Assembly (NCBI RefSeq): GCF_002874775.1
Contig: NZ_CP020991.1
Span: 788,918-852,917, forward strand
Direction: 5' to 3'
Length of the DNA stretch: 64,000 nucleotides
Source of the DNA: Monoglobus pectinilyticus
Lineage (GTDB): Bacteria; Bacillota; Clostridia; Monoglobales; Monoglobaceae
Shown here: piece after piece, positions 9,895 to 20,078 of the stretch
Position numbering within the stretch: position 1 is the stretch's first letter
Layout: each line of letters begins with the position of its first letter
Made by a program: the position numbers and the translations under genes
The notes under the pieces: model-generated
What the model was told of the DNA's origin: nothing
The model's input: the letters and a program-made list of their open reading frames with translations, nothing else
Database searches by the model: none

Positions 9895-9928
9895 TTTTTA
9901 AAATTTAAAATTAATTATAAAATTACTG

Positions 9929-9956
9929 TTGACAAAATTCTAAAATATGCTATAAT
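9929..9956 (+). promoter_or_regulatory. Sigma-A promoter of the folT-folC operon
   Basis: TTGACA at 9929-9934 and TATAAT at 9951-9956, both perfect consensus, with a 16-base spacer. Transcription would begin near 9963, just before the THF riboswitch at 9972. Confidence 0.88.
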
Positions 9957-9971
9957 GGGTACGAAATTATT

Positions 9972-10071
9972 TGAAGAGTAAGAATGCGTGCGTTAAGTGT
10001 TGCTTGGACGGGGAGTTGCCAGGCAAACGAAAAGTCTTTGACTTGCGGTTCGTGTTCTGCATCCCGCTTCA
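9972..10071 (+). promoter_or_regulatory. Tetrahydrofolate (THF) riboswitch
   Basis: The conserved THF-I aptamer elements are present in order: GAAGAGTA at the 5' side, GCGTTAAGTG at 9990-9999, GGGGAGTTGCC near 10010-10020, ACGAA...TTCGT hairpin at about 10027-10053, and GCATCCCGCTTC at the 3' side. The closing stem P1 pairs TGAAG (9972-9976) with CTTCA (10067-10071). Downstream, TTTCCTT (10108-10114) can pair with the Shine-Dalgarno AAGGAGG (10133-10139) of folT, giving a plausible translational switch. It is located between a strong promoter and folate-transport/folate-polyglutamation genes, the expected regulon. The aptamer call is strong; the expression platform is inferred. Confidence 0.92.
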
Positions 10072-10150
10072 TACAGCAAAGTTTTGAATCTGTTTTTCAC
10101 AGTCTTCTTTCCTTGCTATATGAGTGAGGTGAAAGGAGGCTGTTATTTTT

Positions 10151-10714
10151 ATGCAAATTTCTAAAAACGAAAGTTACAAATCTCTGGGCGGAATCCGCCT
10201 ATTCGGAAATTTAAAAGTCTTGCTTATTTCCGGATTGTTCATTGCTTTAAGCATTGTGCTGGGCAAACAATTATCATTCACTATGGGTCCGATACGAATC
10301 AGCTTTGAAAACCTGACCATTTTAATGGCAGGAATAATGTTTGGTCCGCTGGTTGGTATGACGGTCGGAATATGCGCCGATGTTATCGGCTGTATTATCG
10401 TCGGGTATGCTATAAATCCATTAGTTACGCTCGGCGCGGCTTCTATAGGCTTGATTTCAGGTTCAATTTATTTTTATATGTTTAAAGACAACCCTAAATT
10501 AAAGCTTATTGCCGCTGTGGGTCTTGCTCATATAATAGGTTCTATGATTATAAAGTCTATAGGCTTATATATCTATTTCAGCTATTCAATGCCGTTAATA
10601 TTAATGAGAATTCCTCTCTATATAGTAATTGGCACCGTTGAAGGATATATAATTTATCTTCTTATGAAAAACAAAACCTTCGCAAATCAGCTGGAAAGAG
10701 TGCAAATGAGATGA
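10151..10714 (+). CDS. folT: Folate ECF transporter substrate-binding S component
   Basis: Membrane S component that binds folate and works with a shared ECF energising module, which is not in this window. The 187 residues form about five or six helices. The N-terminal helix reads VLLISGLFIALSIVLGKQLS and the following MGPIRISFENLTILMAGIMFG matches FolT-type proteins. AAGGAGG lies 11 bases ahead of the start and may be masked by the upstream riboswitch. It overlaps folC by four bases (ATGA), indicating translational coupling. Confidence 0.93.
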   Translation: MQISKNESYKSLGGIRLFGNLKVLLISGLFIALSIVLGKQLSFTMGPIRISFENLTILMAGIMFGPLVGMTVGICADVIGCIIVGYAINPLVTLGAASIGLISGSIYFYMFKDNPKLKLIAAVGLAHIIGSMIIKSIGLYIYFSYSMPLILMRIPLYIVIGTVEGYIIYLLMKNKTFANQLERVQMR

Positions 10715-11988
10715 ATTATAATGAATCGCTGGATTACTTAAAAAGTATATCAAACAGAGGCAGCCGCCCCGGGCTGTCTCGCATTCTTGAAATTCTAAAA
10801 CTTTTGGGCGAACCCCAAAGATTATTAAAAATTATACATGTAGCCGGAACAAACGGCAAAGGTTCTGTATGCAGAATGTTAGAAAGCGTTCTGACAGAAG
10901 CAGGATATAAAACAGGACTGTTTACCTCTCCGTGTATTGATTCCGAAACCGAGTGTTTTAGAATTAATAAAAAGAATATATCTGAATCCGATTTTTCTGA
11001 AACTGTTTCTCATATAAAAACTGTTGAGGAAAATATGGATGATAAGCCCACTAGCTTTGAGTTTGAAACGGCTATGGCTGTTTGGTATTTTTATCAAAAA
11101 AAATGTGACGTTGTAATTTTAGAGGTTGGTATGGGCGGAAGACTTGACGCAACCAATATCTCAGATACGCCTGTTCTTTCTGTAATAACTGACGTCGCCC
11201 TCGACCATATGGATTACCTGGGAAATACGATTTCAGAAATTTCTTCTGAAAAAGCCGGAATAATAAAACCAGGCTGTCCCACAGTATTCGGCGGAAATAA
11301 CCCGGAAGCGCTTAATGTTATCCAAACCGCAGCTAATAAACTTTCCTCATCTCTTTTATTGACTAAAAGAGAAAACGCTGAAATTATCTCATCAGGTTTA
11401 AAAGGGTCTGTTTTCAATTATAATGAATACACAAACTTAAAAATAAAATTAGCCGGACTGTATCAACCCGGCAATGCTGCGGTCGCTATTGATTCAATCA
11501 AAATTTTAAACAAGTCAGGCTTTAATATTTCCAAAAATTCTATATATAACGGATTAGCGGTCACTGAATGGCCCGGTAGATTTGAAATATTCTCGGACAA
11601 TCCGCCAATAGTATATGACGGTTCACACAATCCTCAGGGAATGACTGCAACTGTTAATAGTATAAAAGAATATTTCTCCGGCATGAAAGTGAATTTAATC
11701 ATGGGGGTTATGGCGGATAAGGACTATAAAAAAATGGTAAATATTATAAGTCCATATATAAATCAAGTCTATACCGTTACCCCAAATAATCAAAGAGCTT
11801 TAAACGGCGCAGAATTATCAGATTTGTTTAAAAAGAACAACGTCAATTCGGAATATCAAACCGATATATCCAAAGCTGTAAGTTCAGCTGTTTCATTTTC
11901 CAATAAATCAAATACACCACTGATAATATTGGGAACACTATATATGTATAACGATATTAAAAAATCAATTATTTCATGTATCCAATAA
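10711..11988 (+). CDS. folC: Folylpolyglutamate synthase / dihydrofolate synthase
   Basis: Mur-ligase-family enzyme that adds glutamate to folates and retains them in the cell. The P-loop HVAGTNGKGSVCRMLE is at about residues 44-59, followed by GLFTSPC, the second ATP motif VVILEVGMGGRLDATN near 135-150, and the C-terminal domain motif VYDGSHNPQGM near 305-315. The 425 residues match FolC. Its ATG overlaps the folT stop, so import and polyglutamation of folate are co-expressed under the THF riboswitch. The stop codon lies inside a perfect 16-bp inverted repeat. Confidence 0.95.
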   Translation: MNYNESLDYLKSISNRGSRPGLSRILEILKLLGEPQRLLKIIHVAGTNGKGSVCRMLESVLTEAGYKTGLFTSPCIDSETECFRINKKNISESDFSETVSHIKTVEENMDDKPTSFEFETAMAVWYFYQKKCDVVILEVGMGGRLDATNISDTPVLSVITDVALDHMDYLGNTISEISSEKAGIIKPGCPTVFGGNNPEALNVIQTAANKLSSSLLLTKRENAEIISSGLKGSVFNYNEYTNLKIKLAGLYQPGNAAVAIDSIKILNKSGFNISKNSIYNGLAVTEWPGRFEIFSDNPPIVYDGSHNPQGMTATVNSIKEYFSGMKVNLIMGVMADKDYKKMVNIISPYINQVYTVTPNNQRALNGAELSDLFKKNNVNSEYQTDISKAVSSAVSFSNKSNTPLIILGTLYMYNDIKKSIISCIQ

Positions 11989-12014
11989 TGTTGCAATACA
12001 TTATTGGATACATG
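11975..12014 (+). terminator. Perfect 16-bp inverted repeat across the folC stop codon
   Basis: CATGTATCCAATAATG (11975-11990) is the exact reverse complement of 11999-12014, with an eight-base loop TTGCAATA. The left arm contains the last folC codons and the TAA. No long T-run follows (only ATGTTTCT), so it is either a weak terminator, an mRNA 3'-end stabiliser or a protein-binding site. Confidence 0.55.
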
Positions 12015-12495
12015 ATGTTTCTAAAAACTATATTTCCTCTTTATTACTAAATAATTAATTTTTTAAAATTTAATTGTCTTCTTATTTTACCGGTTATCAA
12101 ATTTGAACCTATAGCTTTTCGTCGTCCTATAACAGGCGTTGTTATATTATCGAGCTTCTAATATATTTGTTAGCTTAAAACATGTTTTTTTATATTTTAA
12201 TTCTTATCTTTGTAGGTAATCGCTTTAAATATGCACGAAATTAAATTCTTCATATAATGACTGTCCCTGCATATTAATTAATATTTTCTAATAAATTTAT
12301 AACCTGTTTTGAATTTCTCAAATAAAATAAATTTAGTTAATACTGTTTACCATGAATCATAAAAAATTTATATCCAAACATACGCTATTTGCTTTATACT
12401 TTTTGAGTTAATTTTTATATTTTTTGACTAGTAAATTTTCCAGCCTAGCAGTATGATTATATTTAAGTATAAAATATAAGGAGAAAAATATTATA
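12015..12495. other. AT-rich intergenic region
   Basis: About 480 bases between folC and the MATE gene. No reading frame with coding character and no RNA structure was recognised. AAGGAG at 12478-12483 is the ribosome site of the next gene. Confidence 0.5.
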
Positions 12496-13845
12496 ATGGA
12501 AAGTGAAAATATTCTTGCAAGCAAACCGATAGGAAAACTGATGCTAAAACTCGCGATTCCTACAGTTTTGGCGCAGTTGGTAAACTTATTATATAATATT
12601 GTAGACCGTATTTTTGTCGGACACATAAATGAAATAGGCTCACTTGCTCTTGCAGGATTGGGTGTAACATTTCCGATAATAATATTTATAGGAGCGTTTT
12701 CAGCGCTGCTTGGCACAGGAGGCGCACCAAGAGCCGCCATAGCAATGGGATGCAATGATAATGAGCGTGCGGAAAAAATTCTTGGCAACTGTACTATGAT
12801 GCTTATTATTTGTTCTATAATCTTATCCGTCTTTTTTATGATTACTAAAGATAAAATTCTAATCATGTTCGGCGCCAGTGAAAACACACTGCCATATGCG
12901 TCTTCGTATATCACTATTTATCTCATCGGGACAATGTTTTTACAGCTGACTCTTGGGCTTAACGCGTTTATCACTAACCAGGGATTTACTAAAACCAGTA
13001 TGATAACAATTTGTATCGGCGCAGTTTTAAATATAATTCTTGACCCGATTTTTATTTTTGTTTTTCATTTGGGTGTGCAAGGTGCTGCGCTTGCAACAAT
13101 AATATCTCAGGGAATTTCTTGTATATGGGTTTTAAAATTTCTGACAGGGAATAAGACACATATAAAAATACGCATTAAAAATCTTCGTCTTTCAAAACAA
13201 ATTGTATTTTTGGTTATTTCATTAGGGATTTCACCTTTTGTTATGCAGTCCACAGACTGCTTTATTCAATTAGTCTTTAATAACGGAATGCTTAAGTATG
13301 GCAATGATTCATATGTCGCATTAATGTCAATATTGTTTAGTGTTATGCAGTTGGTATGGATGCCTATGCAGGGATTTGCCCAAGGAGTTCAGCCGATAAT
13401 TAGTTTTAATTACGGCGCTGGAAATAATGAGCGCGTTTTTTCAGCATTCAAAAAATTGTTTATTTTATGTCTCGTATTTTCAATGTCGATAATTGTAATT
13501 TTGGAATTATTCCCACAATTTTTTATCGGTATGTTTACATCGGACGCACAAATAATTGAAATAGGTAAAAACGCAATTCGGGTCTTTATGTTATCAATGT
13601 CATTAATGGGTATGCAGACCGCTTGTCAGCAGACTTTCCTTGCTCTAGGGCAGGCAAAAGAATCAGTGTTTTTGGCTATAGAAAGAAAGCTAATATTGTT
13701 GCTTCCGTTAGCACTAATATTACCAAAAATAGGCGCCCTGGGAGTTTGGGGTCTGTTTCTGGCGGAGCCGATAAGTGATTTTATCGCAGTATTAACAACC
13801 GTATCACTATTCTCTGTAAAAAGCAGAAAATTACTCACAAGGTAA
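12496..13845 (+). CDS. MATE family multidrug/metabolite exporter
   Basis: Cation-coupled efflux protein of the plasma membrane. The 449 residues contain about 12 hydrophobic segments. MATE signatures include IGKLMLKLAIPTVLAQLVNL at the N-terminus, VDRIFVGHINEIGSLALAGLG, the glycine-rich GAFSALLGTGGAPRAAIAMG, and the second-half repeat MPMQGFAQGVQPIISFNYGAGN near residue 290-310. AAGGAG precedes the start. The substrate cannot be read from the sequence. The downstream DUF1961 gene follows after 49 bases with its own ribosome site and may share the transcript. Confidence 0.92.
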   Translation: MESENILASKPIGKLMLKLAIPTVLAQLVNLLYNIVDRIFVGHINEIGSLALAGLGVTFPIIIFIGAFSALLGTGGAPRAAIAMGCNDNERAEKILGNCTMMLIICSIILSVFFMITKDKILIMFGASENTLPYASSYITIYLIGTMFLQLTLGLNAFITNQGFTKTSMITICIGAVLNIILDPIFIFVFHLGVQGAALATIISQGISCIWVLKFLTGNKTHIKIRIKNLRLSKQIVFLVISLGISPFVMQSTDCFIQLVFNNGMLKYGNDSYVALMSILFSVMQLVWMPMQGFAQGVQPIISFNYGAGNNERVFSAFKKLFILCLVFSMSIIVILELFPQFFIGMFTSDAQIIEIGKNAIRVFMLSMSLMGMQTACQQTFLALGQAKESVFLAIERKLILLLPLALILPKIGALGVWGLFLAEPISDFIAVLTTVSLFSVKSRKLLTR

Positions 13846-13894
13846 GAAATATATAAATTAAAACATTAAAAATATACTGTAAAAGGAGTTTATT

Positions 13895-14569
13895 ATGGAA
13901 AAGCAGATAATATATAAAAATCCTCTGTCATGTCCTGAAGATGTCAAAGATTTTATAATGGAAGGCAAGGCAGATGTTTATTTTGTAAATCAAAAAATGC
14001 GTATGAAGAATAGACTTTCTGAAAATGAAGGACAAAAATCAAATTTTGTATATTGGTGCCCGGAAGAGTTTCCGTCAGATATAGAAATATCGTGGAAGTT
14101 TCGTCCTATTAAAGAGCCGGGGCTCTGCATAATGTTTTTATCTGCGAAAGGAATTAACGGAGAAGATTTATTTGACTATTCACTTTCTCCCCGGGACGGA
14201 CAATATGGGCAATATACACATGGAGATATAAATACATATCATATATCATATTTTAGGCGCAAATGGGACAGAGAGCGCTGTTTCCACACATGTAATTTAC
14301 GTAAAAGCAACGGATTTCATCTTGTGTGTCAAGGAGCAGACCCGCTTCCGAACTGCGAAGACGCAAAAGAATTTTATGAATTAAAAATTATAAAATATAA
14401 AGGCAGAATTGAGTTCTTCATAGATGAGCTTAATATATTTTCCTGGCAGGATGATGGGAATGAATATGGAAAAGTTTTAGACGGAGGTAAAATCGGTTTT
14501 AGGCAAATGGCTCCTCTTATAGGTGAATACTCTGATTTAAAAGTATATTCTCTTAATAAAAAATTATAA
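13895..14569 (+). CDS. DUF1961 (YesU-like) family protein
   Basis: Soluble protein of 224 residues with the look of a concanavalin-like beta-sandwich: EISWKFRPIKEPGLCIMFLS, SYFRRKWDRERCFHTCNLRKS, KIIKYKGRIEFFIDEL and GGKIGFRQMAPLIGEYSDLK. This pattern matches DUF1961, whose B. subtilis member YesU lies in a rhamnogalacturonan gene cluster. No signal peptide is present. A carbohydrate-related role is possible by family association, but no glycan genes flank it here. AAAAGGAG lies upstream of the start. Confidence 0.8.
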   Translation: MEKQIIYKNPLSCPEDVKDFIMEGKADVYFVNQKMRMKNRLSENEGQKSNFVYWCPEEFPSDIEISWKFRPIKEPGLCIMFLSAKGINGEDLFDYSLSPRDGQYGQYTHGDINTYHISYFRRKWDRERCFHTCNLRKSNGFHLVCQGADPLPNCEDAKEFYELKIIKYKGRIEFFIDELNIFSWQDDGNEYGKVLDGGKIGFRQMAPLIGEYSDLKVYSLNKKL

Positions 14570-14648
14570 GATTAAAATATTACGAAAAATAAATGGAATG
14601 TTATTGACTAGTTTTTGAGACTGATACAAATTTTTGATTAAATATAAT

Positions 14649-14732
14649 AAAAGCGGCTGATTTTTTGTGTACGACCCACCTACTGTTAGATTTCATGTCT
14701 AACTATAGAGGTCGCCGCTTTTTAGCCGCTTT
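14649..14732. terminator. Nested-stem bidirectional terminator between convergent genes
   Basis: Outer stem AAGCGGCT (14651-14658) pairs with AGCCGCTT (14724-14731), or alternatively AAGCGGC pairs with GCCGCTT (14714-14720), which is followed by a T-run. Inside, CGACC (14672-14676) pairs with GGTCG (14710-14714) and GTTAGA (14685-14690) pairs with TCTAAC (14698-14703). T-runs lie on both strands. It ends the DUF1961 transcript and the gdhA transcript. It is more elaborate than a simple terminator. Confidence 0.72.
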
Positions 14733-14780
14733 CATTATATATTATATTTTTTAAATCAAATTTATAAACTTATATTTATA

Positions 14781-16166
<1,386 letters not shown>

Positions 16167-17567
16167 TTATTTTTTACGCTGTGATAAATACTCGTCAATT
16201 GACGCAGCAGCAGTTTTTCCGGCTCCCATAGCTAAAATTACAGTAGCCGCTCCTGTAACAACATCACCGCCGGCATATACTCCGGTTTTACTTGTCTCTC
16301 CGGTCTCTTCCTTAGCAACAATACATCCATATCGGTTAGTCTCAAGGTCAGGAGTAGTATTCTTTATAAGCGGATTAGGAGTTTGACCGATTGCTACTAC
16401 TACAACATCAGCATCCAAATCAAATTCACTGCCTTCAACCGGTACAGGTCTGCGCCTTCCGGACTTGTCAGGCTCTCCAAGCTCCATCTTTATACAAGTT
16501 ACACTATCAACCCAGCCGTTCTCGTCGCCGTTTATCTTAACCGGATTGTTAAGAAGTTTAAACTCTATTCCCTCTTCTTTCGCATGATGAACTTCTTCAA
16601 GACGCGCAGGCATCTCTTCTTCGCTTCTTCTATAAACTATGTAAACATTCTCTGCCCCAAGTCTCTTTGCAGAACGCGCCGCGTCCATGGCAACGTTTCC
16701 GCCGCCCACAACAACAACATTCTTACCAACATAAACAGGCGTGTCATACTCAGGGAATTTATAAGCCTTCATCAAATTTATTCTTGTTAAAAACTCGTTT
16801 GCAGAATATACTCCATTTAAAGATTCACCCTCTATTTTCATAAAGCTCGGAAGCCCTGCCCCAGTTCCTATAAATACTGCGTCGTAACCTTCTTCATTAA
16901 GAAGCTCCTCAACGGAAAGCACCTTGCCTATGACCATATTAGTCATAACTTCAACGCCTAACTCCTTTAATTTATTAACCTCAGCAGCAACGATATCTTT
17001 AGGAAGTCTAAACTCAGGAATACCATACACCAATACTCCGCCCGGTGTGTGAAAAGCTTCAAATACAGTAACCTTATAGCCAAGCTTTGCAAGGTCTCCG
17101 GCACATGTCAAGCCTGACGGTCCTGCCCCTACAACAGCCACCTTTTTTCCATTGCTCTCAGGCTTTTCAGAAACTGATTTACAATTTTCCATATACCAAT
17201 CTGCAACAAATCTTTCTAAACGGCCTATAGCTACCGGCTCGCCCTTAATACCTCTGACGCAGAACTTTTCGCACTGATTTTCCTGCGGACAAACCCTGCC
17301 GCAAACCGCCGGAAGAGAACTGGTTTCCTGGATTTTTTTATATGCTTCCTCAAACTTTCCCTCAGCAACAAGCGCAATAAATTCAGGAATTTTAACCATT
17401 ACAGGACACCCCTGCATACAAGGTTTATGCTTACAGTTAAGACATCTCTGAGCTTCTTCTACAGCCATTTCCTCAGTATATCCCAAAGTAACTTCTTTAA
17501 AATTCTTATTTCTCACATTTGGTTCCTGCTCGGGCATTGGCACCTTTTCAAGTGACATATTAGGCAT
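16167..17567 (-). CDS. nfnB: NfnB: NADPH-binding subunit of NADH-dependent ferredoxin:NADP oxidoreductase (GltA-like)
   Basis: Large subunit of the electron-bifurcating transhydrogenase NfnAB, which couples ferredoxin and NADH oxidation to NADP+ reduction. Seen: Cys clusters CLNCKHKPCMQGCPV (about residues 40-55) and CGRVCPQENQCEKFC (about 90-104) for iron-sulfur centres, an FAD motif VAVVGAGPSGLTCAGDLAKLGYKV near 145, an NADP motif VVVGGGNVAMDAARSAKRLG near 285, and a second FAD contact TSKTGVYAGGDVVTGAATVI near the end. The sequence alone could also be a glutamate synthase small chain; the overlapping nfnA upstream decides for NfnB. GGAGGG of its ribosome site lies within nfnA. Confidence 0.9.
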   Translation of the reverse strand: MPNMSLEKVPMPEQEPNVRNKNFKEVTLGYTEEMAVEEAQRCLNCKHKPCMQGCPVMVKIPEFIALVAEGKFEEAYKKIQETSSLPAVCGRVCPQENQCEKFCVRGIKGEPVAIGRLERFVADWYMENCKSVSEKPESNGKKVAVVGAGPSGLTCAGDLAKLGYKVTVFEAFHTPGGVLVYGIPEFRLPKDIVAAEVNKLKELGVEVMTNMVIGKVLSVEELLNEEGYDAVFIGTGAGLPSFMKIEGESLNGVYSANEFLTRINLMKAYKFPEYDTPVYVGKNVVVVGGGNVAMDAARSAKRLGAENVYIVYRRSEEEMPARLEEVHHAKEEGIEFKLLNNPVKINGDENGWVDSVTCIKMELGEPDKSGRRRPVPVEGSEFDLDADVVVVAIGQTPNPLIKNTTPDLETNRYGCIVAKEETGETSKTGVYAGGDVVTGAATVILAMGAGKTAAASIDEYLSQRKK

Positions 17568-18408
17568 TGTTCATTCCCTCCAATCTACATTTATGCGCGC
17601 GTTCTCTCGACTCTGCCTCCTGATTTTTAAACATTCTCGAGCGTGCAATAGCGCTGTCGAAGTCAACCAAATGACCATCAAAGTCAGGTCCGTCTACACA
17701 TGCAAATTTAGTTTCTCCGCCCACAGTTATTCTGCAGCCTCCGCACATACCGGTTCCGTCTATCATAATCGGGTTCATGCTCACTATTGTCTTTATATCA
17801 TATTTGCGAGTTAGGTCACAAACCGCTTTCATCATAACGAGCGGACCTATTGCAACTACTAAATCATATTTTTCACCGGAATTTATAAGTTCCTCAAGTT
17901 TTGCTGTAACAAATCCTTGATTCCCGTTTGATCCGTCGTCTGTCATTGTATATAAATTTGTACAGGCAGCTTTGCACAGATCTTCTATTATTATTAAATC
18001 CTTATTTCTGAATCCATTAATCATATCTACAGAAACGCCCATAGAATGAAGCTTTTTTGCCTGCGGATACGCAATGGCGGTACCTAAACCGCCGCCGATA
18101 ACAGCAACTTTTTTTACACCCTCAAAATTTGAAGCGACTCCTAAAGGCCCTACCATATCCTGAAGACTGTCACCTTCACCGAGTTCGTTCAAACTTTCCG
18201 TGCTCTTTCCTACTATTTGGAAAATAACAGTAACCGTCCCCTTGTCACGGTCATAATCAGCTATTGTGAAAGGAATACGCTCGCCTTTCTCATCCACTCT
18301 TAAAATTATGAACTGACCCGGCTCTGCCTTTCTGGCTATGTACGGTGCCTCTACTTCAATGAGTGAAACAGATGGATTAAGCACTTCTTTTCTAACAATT
18401 TTATACAT
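17560..18408 (-). CDS. nfnA: NfnA: FAD/[2Fe-2S] subunit of NADH-dependent ferredoxin:NADP oxidoreductase
   Basis: Small subunit of NfnAB, homologous to dihydroorotate dehydrogenase electron-transfer subunit PyrK. It has an FAD-binding barrel (GQFIILRVDEKGERIPFTIAD near residues 32-52), an NAD-binding domain (VAVIGGGLGTAIAYPQAKKL near 105-125), and C-terminal ligands for a [2Fe-2S] cluster in GTGMCGGCRITVGGETKFACVDGP. The 282 residues match NfnA. GGAGGTG lies ahead of the start. The gene ends eight bases inside nfnB. Its promoter is at 18475-18504. Confidence 0.91.
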   Translation of the reverse strand: MYKIVRKEVLNPSVSLIEVEAPYIARKAEPGQFIILRVDEKGERIPFTIADYDRDKGTVTVIFQIVGKSTESLNELGEGDSLQDMVGPLGVASNFEGVKKVAVIGGGLGTAIAYPQAKKLHSMGVSVDMINGFRNKDLIIIEDLCKAACTNLYTMTDDGSNGNQGFVTAKLEELINSGEKYDLVVAIGPLVMMKAVCDLTRKYDIKTIVSMNPIMIDGTGMCGGCRITVGGETKFACVDGPDFDGHLVDFDSAIARSRMFKNQEAESRERAHKCRLEGMNNA

Positions 18409-18474
18409 TACTACACCTCCATAAATATCTGCACATCTCAGTCTATTTAATTTCCAATATAGACATTTCGTTAC

Positions 18475-18504
18475 ATTATATCATAATCCGCTGCTTCATA
18501 TCAA
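18475..18504 (-). promoter_or_regulatory. Sigma-A promoter of nfnA-nfnB-gdhA
   Basis: On the minus strand TTGATA (18504-18499) and TATAAT (18480-18475) are separated by 18 bases. It gives a 5' leader of about 60 bases before nfnA. Confidence 0.7.
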
Positions 18505-18842
18505 CAGAAATTTTGCATAAGGATTTTATACTCATACGCCTAGATTTAACAAAAAACTATAAACTTCCTCTAACTGCACAAAAAAAGAGTGCAGCTAATA
18601 AAGCCACACCCCATTGTGCGTCATAGAACATAATAAAATTTCAAATTATCGTATCAAAAATCTATATATTATATCTCAACAGCGCCATTGCTGTCAAAAT
18701 ACAGAATTTACAATTTGAATAAAGATTTTTATTAAAAAATCTCTCAAATAATTGTCTTACTGCAAACTATATAGAAGTTCACAAAACTTTATTAAGTATA
18801 TAATAACCAAATTATTTTGTCAAGGACTAATTTAAAATTTTT
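18505..18842. other. Intergenic region without a recognised gene
   Basis: About 340 bases between the nfnA promoter and the M15 peptidase end. A short hairpin CTGCAC (18574-18579) / GTGCAG (18589-18594) around an A-run is the only structure seen and could end the M15 transcript weakly. No frame with coding character. Confidence 0.45.
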
Positions 18843-19499
18843 TTAAGATTTATATTTTATTTTTTGAAAATGATGATAGTCGTAATATCTTCCCTGCCAA
18901 ATTTCACCTCCCCAGTCCCAGCCATATGATTTAAATATATCATAAACTTTATCTCCTTTATGTATCATAGCTTTTTCCTCAACCTCTGAAATATCAGGAT
19001 AAGTTAAACCTCTGTCTGAAAACTTTAGACCGTTCTCAGGCAGTACCGTTCCCGTCTCAGAGATATAAGGATTTATTTTTGGATTTATATCTATCGCCCG
19101 TCCTAACGAATGATTAGAAATCCGTTCCGTGCCGCTCACCTTTCTGCAGCAGAATGCTGATGTGTTATTATGCCTCATTGATTCTAAATCCAAATCCTCC
19201 GCTTTTCCATTATAAAAATAGTCAATTAACTCAATTCTTTCAATCGGATATTTTAAATCATATAATTTTAAAAATATCTCCAACACCTCGTTTTTAAGTT
19301 CTTTTGAAATAATCAAATGACCTAAACAAATTTTAAAACTGAAATCATAATATGGAACGCTTAAATAACTCAGGTCATCATAACTGACTATCGAGTTTTC
19401 CGGCATTGATTTTCCTTTCATAAGTTTCATTATTTCCTTGGGAATCATTTCATACTTTCCGCTTTTTCGAGTTATATTTACAAAATTCTGGTCACACAT
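18843..19499 (-). CDS. M15 family metallopeptidase (D-Ala-D-Ala carboxypeptidase / endolysin type)
   Basis: Zinc peptidase acting on peptidoglycan stem peptides. The zinc motif SNHSLGRAIDINPKINPY at about residues 120-137 supplies His and Asp ligands, and the C-terminal WGGEIWQGRYYDYHHFQ supplies the last His. This is the M15C-like layout. At 218 residues it has no signal peptide or cell-wall-binding repeats, so how it would reach the wall is unclear; prophage-type release or a non-classical route is possible. AAGGTG lies five bases before the start. It is monocistronic. Confidence 0.85.
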   Translation of the reverse strand: MCDQNFVNITRKSGKYEMIPKEIMKLMKGKSMPENSIVSYDDLSYLSVPYYDFSFKICLGHLIISKELKNEVLEIFLKLYDLKYPIERIELIDYFYNGKAEDLDLESMRHNNTSAFCCRKVSGTERISNHSLGRAIDINPKINPYISETGTVLPENGLKFSDRGLTYPDISEVEEKAMIHKGDKVYDIFKSYGWDWGGEIWQGRYYDYHHFQKIKYKS

Positions 19500-19613
19500 A
19501 TTTTCACCTTATCTTTATAATAATTTATATTAAAATATTATGCAGTTTTTGAATTTATTCTTGACAGAAGCTAATAATAGTCTTAAATGACAATCATTCC
19601 GGGAGGGATTATT

Positions 19614-19946
19614 ATGATAAGAATAAATAACAGTCTCATTATAAACGCTGAATCTCCAAATGAAATTAAAAACGTTATTATCGATGATTTGGATATCATA
19701 ACCTGCGGACTTTCATTAAAGTCCAGTGTTACAGCCTCCAGCATTGATGATTCCGGTTTTTTATATTGTATACAAAGGGGGTTTTCAACATGCGGCAGTG
19801 ACGAAATAATCCTTCCTCAAGAATTCAAAATTGGATGGGACAAAAAGGCGGAAAATATATATCCCTGTCTTGAACTTGTAACCCTCATGCTTGTATCAGG
19901 AAAAACTCCTGATGAAATCTCTGAAAACATATATTTTTACAATTAA
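19614..19946 (+). CDS. Hypothetical small protein (110 residues)
   Basis: I do not recognise the family. The start at 19614 is fixed by GGGAGGG six bases upstream; an upstream ATG at 19587 has no ribosome site. The sequence is soluble, with IIDDLDIITCGLSLKSSVTA, a Cys in CIQRGFSTCGSDE, and a C-terminal LVTLMLVSGKTPDEISENIY that resembles a helical motif. No signal peptide. It stands alone between the M15 gene (divergent) and the HdeD-like gene. Confidence 0.6.
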   Translation: MIRINNSLIINAESPNEIKNVIIDDLDIITCGLSLKSSVTASSIDDSGFLYCIQRGFSTCGSDEIILPQEFKIGWDKKAENIYPCLELVTLMLVSGKTPDEISENIYFYN

Positions 19947-19996
19947 AAAACATTTATATAAAAACCTTACTTTTATACTATTATATTCAAAATTTA

Positions 19997-20025
19997 TTGA
20001 CTGTTTCTTCCTGATATGTTAAAAT
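19997..20025 (+). promoter_or_regulatory. Sigma-A promoter of the HdeD-like gene
   Basis: TTGACT (19997-20002) and TAAAAT (20020-20025) with a 17-base spacer, about 50 bases before the start codon. Confidence 0.6.
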
Positions 20026-20078
20026 ATTACCAATAATAGATTTTCAAAATATTATATAATTTAAGGGAGGTATTAGAA

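Noticed and set aside
12422-12457. TTGACT...TATGAT as promoter of the MATE gene
   Set aside because: The spacer is 22 bases, too long for a sigma-A promoter.
14649-14732. Type I toxin-antitoxin locus of the small holin-like kind
   Set aside because: No short hydrophobic toxin frame is found on either strand near the structure; the position fits a two-way terminator.
18574-18594. Hairpin CTGCAC/GTGCAG as a regulatory RNA
   Set aside because: Only six base pairs around an A-run and far from any start codon; at best a weak terminator.
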